Source of the DNA: Bradyrhizobium sp. URHD0069 | Lineage (GTDB): Bacteria > Pseudomonadota > Alphaproteobacteria > Rhizobiales > Xanthobacteraceae | Reading direction: 5' to 3' | Length of the DNA stretch: 64,000 nucleotides | Assembly (NCBI RefSeq): GCF_000701345.1 | Contig: NZ_JNIJ01000027.1 | Span: 1-64,000 of the forward strand | Shown here: positions 61,890 to 64,000 of the stretch, in pieces | How positions within the stretch are numbered: position 1 is the stretch's first letter | Layout of the letters: the number at the start of each line of letters is the position of its first letter | Made by a program: the position numbers and the translations under genes | The notes under the pieces: model-generated | What the model was told of the DNA's origin: nothing | The model's input: only the letters and a program-made list of their open reading frames with translations | Database searches by the model: none

Positions 61890-62750
61890 TCATTTGCGCT
61901 CGCGGAGAGAACCTTCCTGCGCGACCGAGGCCACCAGCGTGCCGTCGGCTTTGAAGATCATGCCGCGGGTCAGGCCGCGCCCGGCGCGGGCGCTCGGTGA
62001 ATCCTGCGCGTATAGCAGCCATTCGTCGGCGCGAAACGGCCGGTGAAACCACATCGCGTGATCGAGACTTGCCGGCATCATGCGCTTGTCGAACAGCGTC
62101 CTGCCGTAGCGTGCCATCGCCGCGTCGAGCAACGAGAAATCCGAGGCATAGGCCAGCGCGCACATGTGCAGCGCCGGATCATCGGGCAGTTTCGACGCGG
62201 TTCGGATCCAGACGTGGATGCGGCCCTCGTCGATCTTCTGGCCGAAATAGCGGCCGAGCTCCACCGGGCGCAGTTCGATCGGGCGATCGGATTCGTAGTA
62301 GCGGCGGATGAATTCCGGCATCTCGCGGAACATCGGCTGTTTTGCCACTTCCTCGGCGGTGAGTTTTTCCGGAGGTGGCACATCCGGCATTCTGTCCTGA
62401 TGGTCGAACGCGCCTTCCTCCTCGACATGAAACGACACCATGATCGAAAAGATCGCGTTGCCGTGCTGGATCGCGGTGACGCGGCGGGTCGAATAGCTCC
62501 TGCCGTCGCGCAGCCGCTCGACCTCATAGATAATCGGAATCTGTGGATCGCCCGGCAGGATGAAATAGCAATGCAGCGAGTGCGGCAGGCGGCCTTCGAC
62601 GGTGCGGCACGCCGCCACCATCGCCTGTCCGATCACCTGCCCGCCGAACACCCGCTGCCAGCTCGTCTTCGGGCTGTTGCCACGAAACAGGTTCACCTCG
62701 ATCGGCTCGAGATCGAGAATGGAAATCAGGTCAATCAAGCCTTTGGACAT
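61890..62750 (-). CDS. tesB: Acyl-CoA thioesterase II
   Basis: 286 residues with the double hot-dog fold: FGGQVIGQAMVAACRTVEG in the first half, HCYFILPGDPQIPIIYEVERLRDGRSYSTRRV, and the C-terminal DHAMWFHRPFRADEWLLYA with GRGLTRGMIF. The catalytic Asp/Gln/Thr-type residues of TesB lie in the second hot-dog. It hydrolyses acyl-CoA to free acid. Confidence 0.93.
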   Translation of the reverse strand: MSKGLIDLISILDLEPIEVNLFRGNSPKTSWQRVFGGQVIGQAMVAACRTVEGRLPHSLHCYFILPGDPQIPIIYEVERLRDGRSYSTRRVTAIQHGNAIFSIMVSFHVEEEGAFDHQDRMPDVPPPEKLTAEEVAKQPMFREMPEFIRRYYESDRPIELRPVELGRYFGQKIDEGRIHVWIRTASKLPDDPALHMCALAYASDFSLLDAAMARYGRTLFDKRMMPASLDHAMWFHRPFRADEWLLYAQDSPSARAGRGLTRGMIFKADGTLVASVAQEGSLRERK

Positions 62751-62771
62751 GGAGGCGCTTTCGGTTTGAGA

Positions 62772-62857
62772 CCGTCATTCCGGGGCGTGAGCGAAGCGAA
62801 CGAACCCGGAATCTCGAGATTCCGGGTTCGCGCTGGCCGCGCGCCCCGGAATGACGG
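62772..62857. repeat. Palindromic intergenic repeat, family 3 (copy 2)
   Basis: Outer arms CCGTCATTCCGGGGCG (62772-62787) and CGCCCCGGAATGACGG (62842-62857) are perfect inverted copies. Inside, 62805-62826 is a perfect 22-bp palindrome with centre CTCGAG. Same family as 43462-43559. Confidence 0.85.
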
Positions 62858-62950
62858 CGCGAGGGTGAAGAACCCTTGTTTCGCATCTCTGTTTCGCCCA
62901 GCTATACTCAGGTGGCAAGTACTGATGACATAAGCGAGGAAGGGACGGAA

Positions 62951-64000
62951 TTGTCGGCACAGCGAAGCATTGTGATCGGCGGCGGCGCGTTCGCAGGTTT
63001 GGCGCTGGCGCTGGCGCTGCGTCAGGGGCTTGGCGCCGATATTCCCATTATCGTCGCCGATCCGGCGCTGGCGGTACGGCCGAGCCGCGATCCGCGCGCG
63101 ACCGCGATCGTCGCCGCCTGCCGGCGGCTGTTCGATGCCATCGGGGTGTGGGACCAGGTCGCAGCGCAGGCGCAGCCCATCCTCGACATGGTGGTGACCG
63201 ATTCGAAACTGCAAGACGCGACGCGCCCGGTGTTTCTGACGTTTGCGGGAAATGTCGAGCCGGGCGAGCCGTTCGCGCACATGGTCGAGAACCGCCACCT
63301 GATCGATGCGCTGGTCAAGCGCGCGGACGCCGACGGCATCGACCTTCGCGCCACCGCTGTAGCGACATTCGATGCGCGCCCCGATGGCGTGGATGTGACG
63401 TTGGCTGACGGCACCCTTATTGAAGCAAGCCTGCTGGTGGCGTCCGACGGTGCGCGCTCAAAGCTGCGCGAGCGCGCCGGAATTGCCACCCACGGCTGGC
63501 ATTACGATCAATCCGGCATTGTCGTCACCGTCGGCCATGAGCGCGATCATCACGGCCGCGCCGAAGAGCATTTTCTCCCCGCCGGCCCATTCGCGATACT
63601 GCCGCTGACCGGGCAACGCTCGTCGCTGGTATGGACCGAGAAGCGCGCCGACGCCGCGCGCATTGTGGCGTTGAGCGAGGATGAATTTCACGGCGAACTC
63701 GAGCAGCGCTTCGGGCTGCATCTCGGCGAGATCAAGGCGCTCGACAAACCGCGCGCGTTTCCGCTCGGGTATTTCGTCGCGCGCTCGTTCATCGGCGAAC
63801 GGCTGGCGCTGGTCGGCGACGCCGCGCATGTGATTCACCCGATCGCAGGGCAGGGGCTCAACATGGGCCTAAAGGATGTCGCAGCACTCGCCGAAGTGGT
63901 GGTCGACGCGGCAAGGCTCGGCATGGATCTTGGACAGGCCGACGTGCTCGATCGCTACCAGCGCTGGCGGCGGTTCGATACCATGGCGATGGGGCTTGCG
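62951..64000 (+). CDS. UbiH/COQ6-type FAD-dependent monooxygenase, 3' end beyond the window
   Basis: 350 residues are visible and the frame runs off the right edge. The TTG at 62951 follows GGAAGGGACG, a fair ribosome site, and gives LSAQRSIVIGGGAFAGLALA; a GTG at 62912 is also in frame. The FAD-binding GxGxxG is in VIGGGAFAG; LVASDGARSKLRE and LALVGDAAHVIHPIAGQGLN are the DG and GD motifs of this flavin hydroxylase family. Ubiquinone ring hydroxylation is the likely role; which position is not clear. Confidence 0.88.
   Translation, partial: MSAQRSIVIGGGAFAGLALALALRQGLGADIPIIVADPALAVRPSRDPRATAIVAACRRLFDAIGVWDQVAAQAQPILDMVVTDSKLQDATRPVFLTFAGNVEPGEPFAHMVENRHLIDALVKRADADGIDLRATAVATFDARPDGVDVTLADGTLIEASLLVASDGARSKLRERAGIATHGWHYDQSGIVVTVGHERDHHGRAEEHFLPAGPFAILPLTGQRSSLVWTEKRADAARIVALSEDEFHGELEQRFGLHLGEIKALDKPRAFPLGYFVARSFIGERLALVGDAAHVIHPIAGQGLNMGLKDVAALAEVVVDAARLGMDLGQADVLDRYQRWRRFDTMAMGLA

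Noticed and set aside
1..64000. tRNA or rRNA genes, in particular a tRNA at the island end
   Set aside because: No cloverleaf or rRNA segment was recognised by eye; the island junction lies in comM.

Overview
The window looks like the origin-proximal chromosome of a high-GC alphaproteobacterium of the Bradyrhizobium/Rhodopseudomonas type. The evidence is the run secB, dnaQ, coaE, maf, ppsR, hemJ, rho, mnmE, mnmG, rsmG, parA, parB, holA with three parS sites, the hisB-DUF2628-hisH-hisA-hisF-hisE-coaA cluster, hslV/hslU, a timA/mltA/smr cluster, and high-GC codon use with long antisense open frames. No rRNA, tRNA or CRISPR array was recognised.

Region 1 (1 to about 13187) is an accessory island, visibly lower in GC. 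It carries a large serine integrase (11430-13154) whose start codon lies about 30 bp from a breakpoint inside comM. Only the 3' part of comM (from about 13188) is in the window; the 5' part is expected to the left. The main cargo is a five-gene minus-strand operon (4956 down to 1862): a ubiquitin-like protein, an E2-like enzyme, a JAB/JAMM metallopeptidase, a ThiF-type E1 and a DUF6527 protein. The genes are joined by a 2-nt gap and then three ATGA overlaps. Divergent from it are an XRE repressor and an ImmA/IrrE-type metalloprotease. The shared 140-bp gap holds two palindromic operators, each over the -10 box of one of two divergent promoters. This resembles a Bil/Bub-type bacterial ubiquitin-like conjugation system under a CapH/CapP-style protease-repressor switch. 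Other cargo: a small serine recombinase, a DUF3800 protein, a membrane-anchored unknown protein, a McrA-like HNH endonuclease, a decayed recombinase copy, a PD-(D/E)XK candidate beside an adenine methyltransferase, a frameshifted FkbM methyltransferase between two direct repeats, and a truncated RidA gene.

Region 2 (13188-33353) is mostly core: the comM remnant, a hybrid histidine kinase, an OlsB-like acyltransferase, the histidine/coaA cluster, hslV-GNAT-GNAT-hslU, smr-mltA-timA, and secB/dnaQ/coaE/maf/ppsR. Region 3 (33354-46726) is the chromosome-partition neighbourhood: hemJ, rho, mnmE, mnmG, rsmG, parA, parB, three parS sites, then holA, lptE and leuS. Genes I would expect nearby, aroE (between maf and coaE) and hemE (between ppsR and hemJ), are not there.

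Region 4 (46727-64000) holds a diguanylate cyclase, a YggS-type PLP protein, an L,D-transpeptidase, an OmpR-type regulator, a cyclic-nucleotide-domain protein, xthA, lolA, ftsK, an aminotransferase, two tandem glnK-amtB pairs for ammonium uptake, a decayed GYF_2 gene, tesB and the start of a UbiH/COQ6-type monooxygenase. Palindromic intergenic repeats of at least three families are scattered through the core part.
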